NCBI RefSeq assembly: GCF_047634355.1
Contig: NZ_JBLIAL010000013.1
Direction: 5' to 3' (one strand)
Length of the DNA: 64,000 nt
Source of the DNA: Porticoccus sp002341315
GTDB taxonomy: Bacteria; Pseudomonadota; Gammaproteobacteria; Pseudomonadales; Porticoccaceae
The notes beneath the pieces were generated by a model, which saw only the letters and a list, made by a program, of their open reading frames with translations, did no database searches and was not told where the DNA came from. A program made the position numbers and the translations under genes. Shown piece after piece: positions 52,573-61,178 of the stretch (the stretch's first letter is position 1; every line of letters starts with the position of its first letter).

Positions 52573-54669
52573 ATGAATGTAGGTGTGCCCAGCTATCTGT
52601 TCGCATTTTTTGCCTATTTGGTACTGACAATTCTGATCAGCATTTCATGGCGTGGACGACCACAGGGGATTCTGATCATTCTCGCCGCCGTCTGTTCGAC
52701 TGTTTGGGCTGGCGCTATTGCAGCCGGCGAATTCGGTGCCCGGGTTTCTTTCGAGATGATACAGTTGGCCGAGTTGTCGAGAAACCTGTCCTGGTGTCTG
52801 TTCCTGCTGGATGTTCTCTGTAAAAAAGATGGTGAAAGTACCCGCGGGGCCTTGGTGTTCCGGTTTTCACTGGGCTGCTCGGCAGTGCTTATACTTTTTG
52901 GCGTTCTGTTTACTACGCCATTTGCTTCCGAGTATTTATCCGTATCAGAAACGCTGTTCCGAGAAATTGTGTTAGTGCTATGGGTGGTACTTTCTCTCAC
53001 GGGTCTGATTCTGATTGAGCAAATTTTTCGCAACTCTGGCGCTACCCAGCGGTGGTCCACAAAATTCTTGTGCCTTGGTATCGGCAGTTTTTTTGTCTAT
53101 GACTTTTTCATGTACTCAGATGCACTTCTTTTCAAGCGTATCAGCCTTGATTTATGGGAAGCCCGCGGTCTCGTGAACGGGATGGCTGCACCGCTTATTG
53201 TCATTGCCATCGCCCGAAACCCCAAGTTTGAAATGAATATCCACGTGTCCAGGCATGTGGTTTTCCATACCGCAACGATCATGGGGGCGGGTGTTTATCT
53301 GCTGCTGATGGCCACTGCCGGTTACTTCATCCGTTATTATGGCGGCACCTGGGGTAGTGTGCTGCAAATCGTATTTTTCTTTGGTGCGGCAGTCCTGCTG
53401 GTTACCCTGATGTTTTCCGACAAGATTCGTGCTCAGGTAAGGGTCTTGCTGAGCAAGCACTTTTTTTCCTACAAGCACGATTATCGGGAAGAATGGCTTA
53501 AGTTTACCCAGACGCTTTCAGGTAGTGACGACAGTGTGCCGGAGCGGGTGATTCAATCCATTGCGAAGCTGACGGAAAGTCCAGGTGGCATCCTGTGGGA
53601 AAAAAATGATGCTGGACATTTTAGTGTGCTGGCTCGCTGGCATATGCCGGAACCTGATTGTGCGAATGCGAAATCGTTAGACTCTTTGACGTTATTTATG
53701 ACGCGAACTCACTGGGTTATCGATATCGATGAATATAATGAAGATCCCGAAAAATATACGGGTTTGGTCCTGCCAGACTGGTTGCTAAAGATTCGGAATA
53801 TCTGGCTGTTGGTCCCCCTGATACTTCGGGATGAGTGCCTGGGGTTTGTGTTGGTCAGGCGCTCGGATTTGTATCACGCGATTAACTGGGAAGATCGGGA
53901 TCTTTTGAAAATGGCGGGCCAGCACGCGGCCAGTCATTTGGCGCAATATCGGGCAGATCAGGCACTGATTCGTTCGCGGCAGTTTGAAGCGTTTAATCGG
54001 CTGTCTGCCTATATTGTTCATGATCTGAAAAACATTCTGGCCCAGCAATCGCTGATTATCACCAATGCAGAAAAGCATAAACACAAGCCCGAGTTTATTG
54101 ACGATGTTCTTGCAACTGTCAAAAACTCCGTTAATAGAATGACCCGGCTTATGGAACAAATGAGAAGCGGTGTTCGGGGAGATTTGGCCGAGGATATCGA
54201 ACTTGGCAGTTTACTGACGAAGCTGGTCAGGGCCGCCTCTGCCAGGGAGCCTAAACCTGTACTTGAATCGGTGGCCAGTGATGCGGTGGTGCGCGCGGAT
54301 CGTGAGCAGCTATCGACTGTATTTGGCCATATCATTCAGAATGCCCAGGACGCCACCCCGGCAACAGCAAGAGTTGCCGTCAGCGTAGAGAAGCAGGGCC
54401 AGACTGTTCATGTCATTATTGAGGATGCGGGTACGGGAATGGATAGAGCTTTTATCCGCGATCGTCTTTTCAGCCCATTTGATTCCACTAAAGGTTTGAC
54501 CGGCATGGGTGTGGGTGCATTTGAAAGTCGAGAGTATATCCGCGCTGTCGGCGGGGATATTCTCGTTGCCAGTGAGCCGGGCGTGGGCTCTCAATTTACT
54601 ATTATCTTGCCGTGTAGTCCGATTGATGGTGGCGAAGCAAGTATCGAAAATGAAGGAAATAAGTCGTGA
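52573..54669 (+). CDS. prsK: PEP-CTERM system sensor histidine kinase PrsK
   Basis: The 698-residue protein begins MNVGVPSYLFAFFAYLV, has eight or so N-terminal membrane segments, a GAF domain and a histidine kinase core with HDLKNILAQQ, N box IIQNAQDAT, GTGMDRAF and TGMGVGAFESREYI. It matches PrsK, the kinase that accompanies PEP-CTERM/exosortase systems. The start at 52573 fits the family better than one at 52519. It overlaps prsR by 4 bases (GTGA), so the pair is coupled. Confidence 0.9.
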   Translation: MNVGVPSYLFAFFAYLVLTILISISWRGRPQGILIILAAVCSTVWAGAIAAGEFGARVSFEMIQLAELSRNLSWCLFLLDVLCKKDGESTRGALVFRFSLGCSAVLILFGVLFTTPFASEYLSVSETLFREIVLVLWVVLSLTGLILIEQIFRNSGATQRWSTKFLCLGIGSFFVYDFFMYSDALLFKRISLDLWEARGLVNGMAAPLIVIAIARNPKFEMNIHVSRHVVFHTATIMGAGVYLLLMATAGYFIRYYGGTWGSVLQIVFFFGAAVLLVTLMFSDKIRAQVRVLLSKHFFSYKHDYREEWLKFTQTLSGSDDSVPERVIQSIAKLTESPGGILWEKNDAGHFSVLARWHMPEPDCANAKSLDSLTLFMTRTHWVIDIDEYNEDPEKYTGLVLPDWLLKIRNIWLLVPLILRDECLGFVLVRRSDLYHAINWEDRDLLKMAGQHAASHLAQYRADQALIRSRQFEAFNRLSAYIVHDLKNILAQQSLIITNAEKHKHKPEFIDDVLATVKNSVNRMTRLMEQMRSGVRGDLAEDIELGSLLTKLVRAASAREPKPVLESVASDAVVRADREQLSTVFGHIIQNAQDATPATARVAVSVEKQGQTVHVIIEDAGTGMDRAFIRDRLFSPFDSTKGLTGMGVGAFESREYIRAVGGDILVASEPGVGSQFTIILPCSPIDGGEASIENEGNKS

Positions 54670-56021
54670 AAGAAGCCAACAGACCGCTGCTCGTGGTTGA
54701 AGACGATACCGGCCTGCAAAGTCAGCTGCGCTGGTGTTTTGATGACTATGATGTGGTCATCACCGGTGATCGTGAGAGTGCCATAGCTCAGTTGCGCCGT
54801 CATCAGCCATGGGTGGTCCTGCTTGACCTGGGGCTGCCGCCGGATCCCGGTGGTGTCACAGAGGGGCTTGCCACGCTGAGTGAAATCCTGGTGATTTCAC
54901 CGCAAACAAAAGTGATCGTGGTAACGGGTGACAATGATAGATCCAATGCGGTCAAGGCCATTGGTCTTGGCGCCTACGATTTTTATCAAAAGCCGGTTGA
55001 TCCGGATATCCTCACACTGATTGTTGACCGTGCTTACCGTGTTTATGAGCTGGAATCCGAGAACCGTCGACTCCAGGAACAGGGTCTGGAGTCCCCTTTG
55101 CGAGGGGTTGTTACTGCCAGCCCGGAAATGCTGAAAGTCTGTCGCACGGTTGAGAAAGTGGCGCCCTCCGATATCACGACCTTGCTGCTGGGTGCCAGTG
55201 GCACTGGCAAAGAGGTCATTGCCCGGGCATTGCACGAGCTGAGTGCCAGGGCAGACCAGAAAATGGTGGCAATCAACTGCGCTGCGATACCGGACAATCT
55301 GTTGGAGAGTGAGCTGTTCGGCCATGAGAAAGGTGCCTTCACGGGTGCGGTCAAACAGACGCAGGGAAAAATAGAATATGCCGATGGGGGTACCCTGTTT
55401 CTCGATGAAATTGGCGACTTGCCATTGGAGTTGCAGTCCAAATTATTGCGTTTTCTTCAGGAAAGAGTCATTGAACGAGTAGGGGGCAGGACGGAAATCC
55501 CCATTGATGTGAGGATTATATGTGCCACACATCAGGATCTGACCAGGTACATAGAGGAGGGGAAGTTCCGCGAGGATCTTTATTACAGGGTGAGTGAGAT
55601 CACCATCCAGATACCGTTGCTGAAAGATCGTGAAGGGGATGCCCTGCTACTGGCAAAGGCGTTTTTGGCACGTTTCAGCAAAGAGTCAGGGAAATCGTTA
55701 CGGGGCTTTGACAAGCAGGCAGCCCAGGCAATCGAATCTTACGATTGGCCTGGCAATGTCCGTGAGCTGGAAAGTCGAATCAAACGGGCCATTATCATGG
55801 CCGAAGGTACCCACATCACCCTGGAGGACCTAGAGCTATCGCCAGCGGGCGAAGAGGCGACGCCGTTTAACCTCAGAGAAATCAGAGAGAAAGCTGAAAA
55901 AGGTGCTATTCAGAGAGCGTTGCTGAATGCCGGGGATAATGTCTCGGAAGCAGCCAAGATGTTGGGCGTGACCAGACCAACCCTCTATAACTTTCTCGAA
56001 AAGTACAATATTCGCTCCTAA
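54666..56021 (+). CDS. prsR: PEP-CTERM system sigma-54 response regulator PrsR
   Basis: The 451-residue NtrC-type activator has a receiver domain with acidic VEDD (11-14), phospho-acceptor Asp54 and Lys110; an AAA domain with Walker A GASGTGKE (176-183), the sigma-54 contact motif GAFTGA (223-228) and DEIG (247-250); and a C-terminal Fis-type DNA-binding helix (NVSEAAKMLGVTRPTLYNFL). It is predicted to activate sigma-54 promoters of the exopolysaccharide and PEP-CTERM genes. A GTG start overlaps prsK. Confidence 0.92.
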   Translation: MKEANRPLLVVEDDTGLQSQLRWCFDDYDVVITGDRESAIAQLRRHQPWVVLLDLGLPPDPGGVTEGLATLSEILVISPQTKVIVVTGDNDRSNAVKAIGLGAYDFYQKPVDPDILTLIVDRAYRVYELESENRRLQEQGLESPLRGVVTASPEMLKVCRTVEKVAPSDITTLLLGASGTGKEVIARALHELSARADQKMVAINCAAIPDNLLESELFGHEKGAFTGAVKQTQGKIEYADGGTLFLDEIGDLPLELQSKLLRFLQERVIERVGGRTEIPIDVRIICATHQDLTRYIEEGKFREDLYYRVSEITIQIPLLKDREGDALLLAKAFLARFSKESGKSLRGFDKQAAQAIESYDWPGNVRELESRIKRAIIMAEGTHITLEDLELSPAGEEATPFNLREIREKAEKGAIQRALLNAGDNVSEAAKMLGVTRPTLYNFLEKYNIRS

Positions 56022-56045
56022 GTGGCAGGGCGTCACAGGGTGCGA

Positions 56046-57452
56046 TTACCGGCCCTTGCCAAAAAGAACAACCTCAACGGTTCTGATGAGAATGTTGAGG
56101 TCGAGCAGGAAGCTGCGGTGCTTGACGTAGTAGAGGTCGTACTTCAGCTTTTCCATGGCGTCCTCGTCTGTTGCTCCATACGGATACTTAAGTTGAGCCC
56201 ATCCGGTTAAACCCGGTTTAACATTGTGTCTTTCGTTGTAGTAGGGAATGCTGCGAATCAGCCCCTGAACAAACTCGGGCCTTTCCGGCCTGGGGCCGAC
56301 GAAGCCCATCTCTCCACACAGTACATTGTAGATTTGTGGCAATTCATCAATCCGGCATTTTCGAATAAAGTTTCCTATGCGGGTTATTCTGGTGTCATTG
56401 ACTTTGGCCCAGACGGCTCCGTTGCTTTCGGCATCCGTGCGCATACTTCGGAATTTGATGATTTTAAAGACCTTGCCGTCGAGTCCTACCCTCTCCTGGC
56501 GATAAAAAATGGGTGCCTTGATACCATCTTCAATTTTAATCACCAGGGCGGTGATGAGCATGATTGGCCAGGTGACGAGTAACAGTAGAATGGCAATCGA
56601 TGCATTGAAGAGCCAGTCTACCGAGTTTCTCAGGTAGTGGATTGAGGCGAAACCATTGGAGTAAATGATCCAGCTGGGATAGATGAGATTGACCGCAATT
56701 TGTCCCGTTTCCCGTTCGATGAAATCGAGAATATCAATAACATTTACGCCACGAATTTTGCAGGCAAACAGCTCGTCAACAGGTAGGTTGGCCCTTCTTT
56801 CGTCACTGGCAACAACAATTTCGTCAATATTGTGTTCGATAACAAATGACAGGAGTGCACCTTTTTCGAGATTGATTCGTCGCTCGCGTTGAATGCCATC
56901 GGGCAAGTCGCCCTCCATCACCACAAACCCTTTTAGGGTAAAGCCGTGGCGGTCAACAGCACGTCTCATCCGCCTCTCAACAATCGATGCCCGTTCTCCA
57001 GAGCCAAGTATCAGTACGTTAATTTTGTTAAAGCCAAGCAAGTCGAAACGGTTGAGGGTATGTCTGATGAGGCTGGTTAGAATCAGTCCTATGCCCGCTG
57101 CCGTGAGTACAACCTCGGCAGTGAAGGGCTTCGTGTTGATAAGCATAAAGAGAATCGCAAACTCGGCAGAGCCGAGTGCGACGGCAAGCACCAGCCTGCG
57201 AAATACATTGCGATAATTTTCTCGCATTCTGGGGTTGTACAGCCCCAGGGAAAGTGACGTGAGCAAAATGAAAAGAGCAAAAACAAGAGAGTAGGCGGCG
57301 ACTATATTTGTTTCGAGGTTGCTTTGTTGGGACCAGCCAAAGAAATTATTGGCAAGGATGGCCAAAAAAACCGAACCGAAATATACGGAAAGCTCGACGA
57401 TTACGAGCACCTTATAACCTGAGGACAAGTCGCGAAAATTCGTCTTTTTCAT
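56046..57452 (-). CDS. undecaprenyl-phosphate sugar phosphotransferase (EpsB/TIGR03013-like)
   Basis: The 468-residue protein starts exopolysaccharide repeat-unit assembly by transferring a sugar-1-phosphate to undecaprenyl phosphate. It has four to five N-terminal membrane segments, a CoA-binding-like domain with NVLILGSGERA (about 147-157), and a bacterial sugar transferase domain with KIIKFRSMRTDAE, RKCRIDELPQIYNVLCGEM and GPRPERPEFV. The family is typical for PEP-CTERM/XrtA polysaccharide loci. It is convergent with prsR, with 24 bases between their ends. Confidence 0.9.
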   Translation of the reverse strand: MKKTNFRDLSSGYKVLVIVELSVYFGSVFLAILANNFFGWSQQSNLETNIVAAYSLVFALFILLTSLSLGLYNPRMRENYRNVFRRLVLAVALGSAEFAILFMLINTKPFTAEVVLTAAGIGLILTSLIRHTLNRFDLLGFNKINVLILGSGERASIVERRMRRAVDRHGFTLKGFVVMEGDLPDGIQRERRINLEKGALLSFVIEHNIDEIVVASDERRANLPVDELFACKIRGVNVIDILDFIERETGQIAVNLIYPSWIIYSNGFASIHYLRNSVDWLFNASIAILLLLVTWPIMLITALVIKIEDGIKAPIFYRQERVGLDGKVFKIIKFRSMRTDAESNGAVWAKVNDTRITRIGNFIRKCRIDELPQIYNVLCGEMGFVGPRPERPEFVQGLIRSIPYYNERHNVKPGLTGWAQLKYPYGATDEDAMEKLKYDLYYVKHRSFLLDLNILIRTVEVVLFGKGR

Positions 57453-57928
57453 TGCTTGTAATAAACCCCTTCCATAAGGTAATTTTGGCTTCTTTTTGAA
57501 AAGCCAGTTGCTTTTGATGAATACCCGCTGGGCTGGTCTGTATCAGTATCTGCAACCGGAATCGTTACAGGCTACACCCGCCAATGGCAGGAAATCCTAT
57601 GCCGGAAATTTGCAGTATATGACTGGCAGTGATTGGTAAGCCCTTACACTACAAATAGTTAGCCTTAAATTTTTATTGCGGAGCAGAACCCAGCACTAGC
57701 TGGTGAATGGTACCAGTAAATTGGGACTAGAGCCGAGTATATTTTACAGGTCAAACCACACAACCGGCCGTTCGTCTAAATGATTCGTCCATAAAATGGA
57801 ACTTCTGTTTAAATCCCCTCACGGGCTGGGGTGGTGTGGCCTGAAGGCCGCTGCTAGTCATCGGTTTTATGTGCATGCTACACTCAGCCGGGATTTATAT
57901 TTGAAGCACTCAAGGGAGGAGCTGAATC
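57453..57928 (+). promoter_or_regulatory. 476-base divergent intergenic region controlling the export operon
   Basis: This gap lies between the divergent sugar transferase and export lipoprotein genes and must hold promoters for both. Visible are two neighbouring palindromes, CCAGC-ACTA-GCTGG (57690-57703) and TGGTACCA (57708-57715), and a partial sigma-54 match at 57837-57852. An 81-codon open frame at 57796-58041 overlaps the lipoprotein gene and lacks a Shine-Dalgarno, so it is not called. Confidence 0.5.
57837..57852 (+). promoter_or_regulatory. weak sigma-54 promoter match before the export operon
   Basis: TGGCCT-GAAGG-CCGCT keeps the invariant GG and GC ten bases apart and has a -24 box like that of the HprK-type cassette, but its -12 box is poor. 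It lies about 77 bases before the GTG of the export lipoprotein. It is a candidate PrsR-dependent promoter. Confidence 0.3.
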
Positions 57929-58570
57929 GTGTCTGGTCTTATTTCTTACGTATCAAGAACTTCATCTGTGATTGGTCTCAGTCTGGCTCTAGTGGCTCTT
58001 TCCGGTTGCTCGTCATCAACCCACACGGAGGTGCCCGATGACCTGCGTACAATGCCGGCCGACTATACTTATGTAATCGGTCCCGGGGACAGTATGGAAG
58101 TCTTCGTCTGGGGTAACGAAGAGCTGACCATCAACGGTGTCAAAGTACGCCCTGATGGAAAAATCAGCACCCGGTTGGTTGAAAACATCGAGGCAAGCGG
58201 GAAAACGCCCTCGGAGCTTGCCCGGGATATCGAGGAAGCTTACTCAGAATACGTCAAAAGTGCTGTTGTCAGTGTCATCGTTGACGACTTTGTCGGTGTT
58301 CCATCTCAGCAGGTCAGGGTGGTTGGCGAAGCTGCAGAGCCGACAAGTATTCCTTTCAGAAAACATATGACGTTGCTTGATTTGATGGTGGAAGTTGGTG
58401 GCCTGACGGAATATGCCGCTGGCAACAAGGCCGTGTTGATCAGAAGCTTTGGTGGTGACCAAAGCACGTACAAGCTTCGTCTGGATGACCTGCTCAACGA
58501 TGGGGATATTTCGACAAATCTTGCCCTCTTTCCCGGAGATATAGTGATTATCCCTGAGGCTTGGTTCTAA
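57929..58570 (+). CDS. XrtA-type exopolysaccharide export lipoprotein (Wza-like)
   Basis: The 213-residue outer-membrane lipoprotein has a signal with lipobox LSGC (Cys27) and a polysaccharide-export domain (YVIGPGDSMEVFVWGNEELT, about 48-67), then one SLBB-type domain with VRVVGEAAEPTSIPFR. It starts with GTG, 8 bases after a GGGAGGA Shine-Dalgarno at 57914-57920. In PEP-CTERM/XrtA loci this short Wza homologue is the usual export protein. It leads the plus-strand operon that continues to the deacetylase. Confidence 0.9.
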   Translation: MSGLISYVSRTSSVIGLSLALVALSGCSSSTHTEVPDDLRTMPADYTYVIGPGDSMEVFVWGNEELTINGVKVRPDGKISTRLVENIEASGKTPSELARDIEEAYSEYVKSAVVSVIVDDFVGVPSQQVRVVGEAAEPTSIPFRKHMTLLDLMVEVGGLTEYAAGNKAVLIRSFGGDQSTYKLRLDDLLNDGDISTNLALFPGDIVIIPEAWF

Positions 58571-58613
58571 GTCGTCACCTCGGCGTAACCTGGAAACTTA
58601 AGGAAAATCAGCT

Positions 58614-60152
58614 ATGCAAGAAATGTTGGCGATGCTATTCAGCTATCTGTCGGGCCTTTGGCGTTTCAGATGGGCGGCATTGGTTATTGCCTGGCTGGTT
58701 GGTGTCGTTGGGTGGTTTTCGGTATCACAGGTGCCCGATCAGTACATGGCCACAGCCAGGATTCATGTCGACACCAATACCATCCTGCGGCCTCTGTTGA
58801 GGGGGTTGGTGATACAGCCGGATATTGATCAGCGCGTAGAGTTGATGAGTAGAACATTGCTTAGTCGACCAAATCTCGAAAAGCTACTCAGAATGACTGA
58901 TATGGACCTCCGCGCCCAGACAGAAAGAGAGAAGGAAAAGCTTTTTGCCAATATCCGGAGAGCGGTATCGTTATCTGGTGATCGGCGCAATTCATCCCTC
59001 TATTCGGTGTCTTTCTATCATGAGGACCGCGATCTTGCTCGGAAAGTTGTACAGGCGCTAATCACGGTATTTATTGAGAGCGCAGTCAATGAAAAGCGTG
59101 GCGACTCGAATTCAGCCCAAACCTTCCTGGATAAGCAAATAGCCGAGTATGAAAAACGTCTGGTTGAGGCCGAATCTGCGCTGGCTGACTTCAAGCAAAG
59201 GCATGCGGGGAATCTGCCAGGTGAAGGCGGTGGCTATTATCAGCGTCTGGTGGCGAGCCAGCAACAGCTGAGCGAGGCGCGTTTGCAGCGCAGTGAGATG
59301 CAAAACCGGCGCGATGAATTAAAACGTCAATTGGCCGGAGAGCAGCCGGTCTTTCTGGCCAGCGGCGCCAGTGAGCAGAGCTCATCCATTGATGGCCGCA
59401 TCAGCTCACTGAAAGCCAGGCTGGATGAACTGCTATCCAAATATACTGATCGCCACCCCGAGGTTGTACAGATCAACAACCTTCTCGAAAGCCTTGAGCA
59501 GGAGCGCGAGTCGGAGCTTGCGAAACTGGCAACCGGGGAAGCGTCCGATTTGTCGGGCATGAACACCAGCCCTGTTTATCAGCAAATGCGTTCGATGCTG
59601 GCGGAGGCGGAAGCCAAAGTTGCCGAGTTGAATGTTCGTGTGGCTGAGTATCAACGCCGTGTTGATAAGCTCAACAGTATGGTGGACAAAATACCCTTAG
59701 TTGAGGCCGAGCTGGTTCAGTTGACCCGCGACTATGAAGTCCTCTCCCAGCAGCACACCGGGCTTCTGGAGCGCAGGGAATCCGCCCGGATCTCTGAGGA
59801 TGTCGAGCAGCAGGCAAATGACCTGGTGTTTAAGGTGATTGATCCACCATTTGTTCCCTCAAGACCCAACAAGCCCAATAAAATACTACTTAATACCGGT
59901 GTTCTGGTGGCTTCCCTGGGCGTAGGTGCGGGGTTGGCGTTACTTCTGTCGCTGCTAAGACCAGTCATATCTGATCGACGCAGGTTGACAATGGTTACCG
60001 GGCTGCCCGTATTGGGCTGCGTGATGCACATTCCCACGCCTGCACAGCAACGAATGGCAAAGATGAACAAAATACTGTTTGTCGTATTGCTGCTGTCGCT
60101 GGTTGCTGTCTATGCCGGTGTCACTTTTCTTGAACAGCTGGCATTGACATGA
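58614..60152 (+). CDS. XrtA-type polysaccharide chain-length determinant
   Basis: The 512-residue inner-membrane protein has a transmembrane segment near residues 19-38 and another near the C terminus (about 487-507), with a long periplasmic coiled-coil between them (about 165-390). It carries GNVR-like sequence before the second segment (PPFVPSRPNKPNK), typical of Wzz/GumC proteins. It sets polymer length together with the tyrosine kinase that follows. An AAGGA Shine-Dalgarno precedes the ATG. Confidence 0.9.
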   Translation: MQEMLAMLFSYLSGLWRFRWAALVIAWLVGVVGWFSVSQVPDQYMATARIHVDTNTILRPLLRGLVIQPDIDQRVELMSRTLLSRPNLEKLLRMTDMDLRAQTEREKEKLFANIRRAVSLSGDRRNSSLYSVSFYHEDRDLARKVVQALITVFIESAVNEKRGDSNSAQTFLDKQIAEYEKRLVEAESALADFKQRHAGNLPGEGGGYYQRLVASQQQLSEARLQRSEMQNRRDELKRQLAGEQPVFLASGASEQSSSIDGRISSLKARLDELLSKYTDRHPEVVQINNLLESLEQERESELAKLATGEASDLSGMNTSPVYQQMRSMLAEAEAKVAELNVRVAEYQRRVDKLNSMVDKIPLVEAELVQLTRDYEVLSQQHTGLLERRESARISEDVEQQANDLVFKVIDPPFVPSRPNKPNKILLNTGVLVASLGVGAGLALLLSLLRPVISDRRRLTMVTGLPVLGCVMHIPTPAQQRMAKMNKILFVVLLLSLVAVYAGVTFLEQLALT

Positions 60153-60227
60153 GATCGGTGAGATTTCTTCCATGCAGCGCTCACTTGGAGAGCGATGTAA
60201 ATTGTTTAGTTATCATCCGGAAACCCT

Positions 60228-61178
60228 ATGAGCACAATTGAAAAAGCAGTTGAAAAGCTGGGGAAGAAAAGTCAGAAACATGACTCGGCAGCTCCCACAT
60301 CAAGCTCACCTGAGGCAGGGGTCAATCTAATGTCCGAGCTGGACAGCCGGGAGGAGGTTGGCAAAGCTGTTGCTCCATCAGTAACACGCTCCGCAAATAA
60401 AAGTATCGTTCTGCCTATCAAAGAGTTGGAAGCAAAGGGCTTTGTCTCTCCGTACAAACCGAGGAGCTATATTGCAGAAGAGTATCGGGCGATCAAGCGT
60501 CCGTTATTGCAAAACATTGACACCAATATGGCCCAGGGTACGGACCATGCCAACCTGATTATGGTGACGAGCTCTTTTGAGGGAGAGGGAAAAACGTTTT
60601 CAGCTATTAATCTGATGCTGAGTATCTCCATAGAAAAAGATAAAACAGTTTTGTTCGTGGATGCCGATATGGCAAAGGCCTCTGCTGGAAACTTATTGGG
60701 TATCCCCGATGATACGCCTGGGTTGATTGATGTTCTGGAAGACGAAAATATCGGCATCGAAGACGTATTGTTAAACACGGACCTGCCCAATGTGCGCATT
60801 ATTCCAGTGGGGATTGCCCACGAACGATCTACAGAGCTGCTGGCCAGTGAGCGGATGAAGCAATTGATGGCAGAGTTGTCAGCGCGTTATCCGGATCGGG
60901 TTATTATTTTTGATTCCCCGCCGTTCCTTCAGACGAGTGAGGCGGCTGTGCTGGCCGACTGCATGGGGCAAATCGTGTTTGTGGTCGAAGCGGAAAAGGT
61001 TTCACCGGATGTTGTCAAACAGGTGGTTAGCCGGATCAGTGACGATAAAATTATCGGGATGCTACTCAACAAGGCCGTAAGATACCCTTGGGACAATTAT
61101 ACCCATGGCTATGGTTATGGGTATGGGCACAGTTATGGGGCGGGTCGAACAAGGATAGGTGGCGGCCAGAATGAATAA
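60228..61178 (+). CDS. XrtA-type tyrosine autokinase (BY-kinase)
   Basis: The 316-residue cytoplasmic kinase regulates polymer synthesis with the chain-length protein. It has Walker A in SSFEGEGKTF (115-124), Walker A' VLFVDADM (141-148) and Walker B VIIFDSPPF. The last 30 residues contain six tyrosines in Tyr-Gly repeats (HGYGYGYGHSYGAG), the autophosphorylated cluster of this family. The N-terminal 60 residues are low-complexity and rich in Ser. It overlaps the next gene by 8 bases. Confidence 0.9.
   Translation: MSTIEKAVEKLGKKSQKHDSAAPTSSSPEAGVNLMSELDSREEVGKAVAPSVTRSANKSIVLPIKELEAKGFVSPYKPRSYIAEEYRAIKRPLLQNIDTNMAQGTDHANLIMVTSSFEGEGKTFSAINLMLSISIEKDKTVLFVDADMAKASAGNLLGIPDDTPGLIDVLEDENIGIEDVLLNTDLPNVRIIPVGIAHERSTELLASERMKQLMAELSARYPDRVIIFDSPPFLQTSEAAVLADCMGQIVFVVEAEKVSPDVVKQVVSRISDDKIIGMLLNKAVRYPWDNYTHGYGYGYGHSYGAGRTRIGGGQNE

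Noticed and set aside
57453..57480. GG-N10-GC match on the minus strand before the sugar transferase gene
   Set aside because: It abuts the start codon and shares only the invariant pairs with the sigma-54 consensus.
57796..58041. 81-codon open frame before and into the export lipoprotein gene
   Set aside because: It lacks a Shine-Dalgarno, has no family resemblance and runs in another frame across the start of a well-supported gene.
61081..61160. Short GGTTATGG-like repeats as a possible DNA repeat element
   Set aside because: They encode the Tyr-Gly tail of the tyrosine kinase and are explained by coding sequence.
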